A stretch of DNA of 51,437 bases from the NCBI RefSeq assembly GCF_029960665.1, contig NZ_JASBRB010000024.1:1-51437 (forward strand), in the 5' to 3' direction. Every line of letters begins with the position of its first letter. Position 1 is the first letter of the stretch. The notes under the pieces are model-generated. The model was given only the letters and a program-made list of their open reading frames with translations, searched no databases and had not been told where the DNA came from. The DNA is from Pseudarthrobacter sp. AL07. GTDB lineage: Bacteria > Actinomycetota > Actinomycetes > Actinomycetales > Micrococcaceae. This document shows, one piece after another, positions 50,545 through 51,437 of the stretch. The position numbers were made by a program, and so were the translations under genes.

Positions 50545-51303
50545 ATGCGCATCCTCGTCGCCAACGTCAACACCACAGCATCCATGACCGAATCAATTGC
50601 CGCCCAGGCCCGCGCGGCCGCTGCCCCCGGGACGGAAATCGTCGGCCTAACACCCCGATTCGGCGCCGACTCCTGCGAGGGCAACTTTGAAAGCTACCTT
50701 GCGGCCATCGCAGTCATGGACGCCGTTCTCGCCTACCCGGAACCGTTCGACGCCGTCATCCAGGCCGGTTACGGCGAGCACGGGCGGGAAGGGCTCCAGG
50801 AGCTGCTGGACGTCCCGGTCGTCGACATTACCGAAGCGGCCGCCAGCACGGCCATGTTCCTCGGCCACAAATACTCTGTGGTCACCACCTTGGACCGCAC
50901 CGTGCCGCTCATTGAAGACCGGCTAAAACTCGCCGGGCTGGACGCCCGGTGTGCCTCCGTCCGTGCCAGCGGCCTCGGTGTCCTCGAACTTGAAGAATTC
51001 CCGGAGCGGGCTGTGGAAGCTATCCTTGCCCAATCCACGCACGCCGTTGAGGAAGACAAAGCAGAGGTCATCGTCCTCGGATGCGGAGGGATGTCAGGCC
51101 TGGATGCGCAGATCCGAACACGCCTCGGTGTCCCCGTGGTTGACGGCGTCGCGGCCGCAGTCACAATCGCAGAATCCCTGGTCCGCCTTGGCCTGTCCAC
51201 TTCCAAGGTCCGCACCTACGCACCGCCCCGCCCGAAAACCGTAACTGGCTGGCCGTTCCCGGCCAACCTGCGCAACTCCGCAAAGGTGAGCATCAATGAC
51301 TGA
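50545..51303 (+). CDS. Asp/Glu/hydantoin racemase-family enzyme with one catalytic Cys missing
   Basis: A 252-residue protein. The N-terminus MRILVANVNTTASMTESIAA matches HyuA/allantoin racemases. The second catalytic cysteine is present (EVIVLGCGGMSGLDAQI). The first, normally in CFGDPG, is replaced: DAVIQAGYGEHGREGLQELL has Gly75-Tyr76. Another cysteine, C44, occurs in FGADSCEGNFES. Single-cysteine members of this superfamily include arylmalonate decarboxylase, so chemistry other than racemisation is possible. It starts 40 nt after the NCS1 permease (GGAAAGTAACC before ATG) and overlaps the next gene by 8 bp. Confidence 0.88.
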   Translation: MRILVANVNTTASMTESIAAQARAAAAPGTEIVGLTPRFGADSCEGNFESYLAAIAVMDAVLAYPEPFDAVIQAGYGEHGREGLQELLDVPVVDITEAAASTAMFLGHKYSVVTTLDRTVPLIEDRLKLAGLDARCASVRASGLGVLELEEFPERAVEAILAQSTHAVEEDKAEVIVLGCGGMSGLDAQIRTRLGVPVVDGVAAAVTIAESLVRLGLSTSKVRTYAPPRPKTVTGWPFPANLRNSAKVSIND

Positions 51304-51437
51304 AGCAACGGAATTCGAGTTTGACCTGGTCATCCGTGGCCAGCGCATCCTCACCACTGCCGGCATCACCGCCCGTGAAGTGGGCATCCGCGACGGCGTG
51401 ATCGTCGCCATCGAACCGTTCGGCAACGGCCTCACCG
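51296..51437 (+). CDS. Dihydropyrimidinase/allantoinase-like amidohydrolase, truncated by window end
   Basis: Only the first 47 codons are visible: MTEATEFEFDLVIRGQRILT, TAGITAREVGIRDGVIVAIE. This is the beta-sandwich start of cyclic amidohydrolases (allantoinase, hydantoinase). The metal-binding HxH lies beyond the window. It overlaps the racemase-family gene by 8 bp, which supports one operon for ureide ring opening. Confidence 0.76.
   Translation, partial: MTEATEFEFDLVIRGQRILTTAGITAREVGIRDGVIVAIEPFGNGLT

Noticed and set aside
48561..50684. 707-codon reverse-strand open frame
   Set aside because: It lies antisense to the NCS1 permease. Its composition (Asp/Gly/Gln/His-rich repeats) is typical of antisense reading of high-GC membrane genes, with no family features.

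Overview
The window looks like the chromosome of a high-GC actinobacterium of the Micrococcaceae (Arthrobacter sensu lato, e.g. Pseudarthrobacter or Paenarthrobacter). This rests on strong G/C bias at third codon positions, a mycothiol-type nitroreductase, frequent GTG starts, excalibur and PASTA lipoproteins, and a dispersed palindrome (GGTTGAGCTTGTCGAAACC). The genus call is recognition and inference, not a computed placement. No rRNA, tRNA, CRISPR array or intact transposase was seen.

Region 1 (1-11.5 kb): an OsmC gene, a HemK-like methyltransferase and an orphan HicB-type antitoxin. A hipB-hipA toxin-antitoxin pair is translationally coupled to a PAP2/LssY membrane phosphatase. A second OsmC copy carries an internal deletion. 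An Ehrlich-type amino-acid catabolic cluster follows (ThDP enzyme, Lrp regulator, aminotransferase, APC permease).

Region 2 (11.5-26.3 kb), accessory and decaying: a PLD-helicase-DUF3427 protein coupled to a NUDIX hydrolase is a candidate defence pair in visibly lower-GC DNA. Next come a membrane HNH nuclease, an excalibur lipoprotein and an unrecognised gene in one operon, then a phage-gene remnant with an amber codon. A DeoR-regulator plus AcoR-like GAF-regulator segment is duplicated, and both copies are broken. Two more DeoR scraps, a truncated flavin monooxygenase and the first 29 codons of an alcohol dehydrogenase lie among palindromic repeats. Two secreted or membrane proteins (tRNA_anti-like, PASTA) and a two-helix membrane protein look intact here.

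Region 3 (26.3-36.8 kb): a truncated NERD protein and a nucleoside deaminase. A TetR-cupin-Ni/Co transporter set and a TetR-SnoaL-NmrA set each have a clear palindromic operator. A CbbX-like AAA ATPase, a small-molecule methyltransferase, a Phd/VapC module, an MFS fragment and a frameshifted subtilase complete the region.

Region 4 (36.8-47.5 kb): a TPP riboswitch precedes a tight operon thiM-thiE-SDR-LLM monooxygenase. After it come a degenerate FAD oxidase, mazEF with a 14-bp palindrome, a mycothiol nitroreductase, an SRPBCC protein, scraps of a HAD dehalogenase and of the methyltransferase, an intact subtilase, a DUF808 membrane protein, and a degenerate hipBA.

Region 5 (47.5-51.4 kb): a second nucleoside deaminase, remnants of a symporter and of a pRiA4b ORF-3-like gene, then an NCS1 permease, an Asp/Glu/hydantoin racemase-family enzyme and an amidohydrolase cut by the window end. 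Together these form a hydantoin/allantoin-type utilisation operon.

The most distinctive property is the density of duplicated and decaying copies. OsmC, GAF regulator, DeoR regulator, nucleoside deaminase, methyltransferase C-terminus and subtilase all occur two to four times. Junctions often coincide with small dispersed repeats, and several toxin-antitoxin modules are interspersed.
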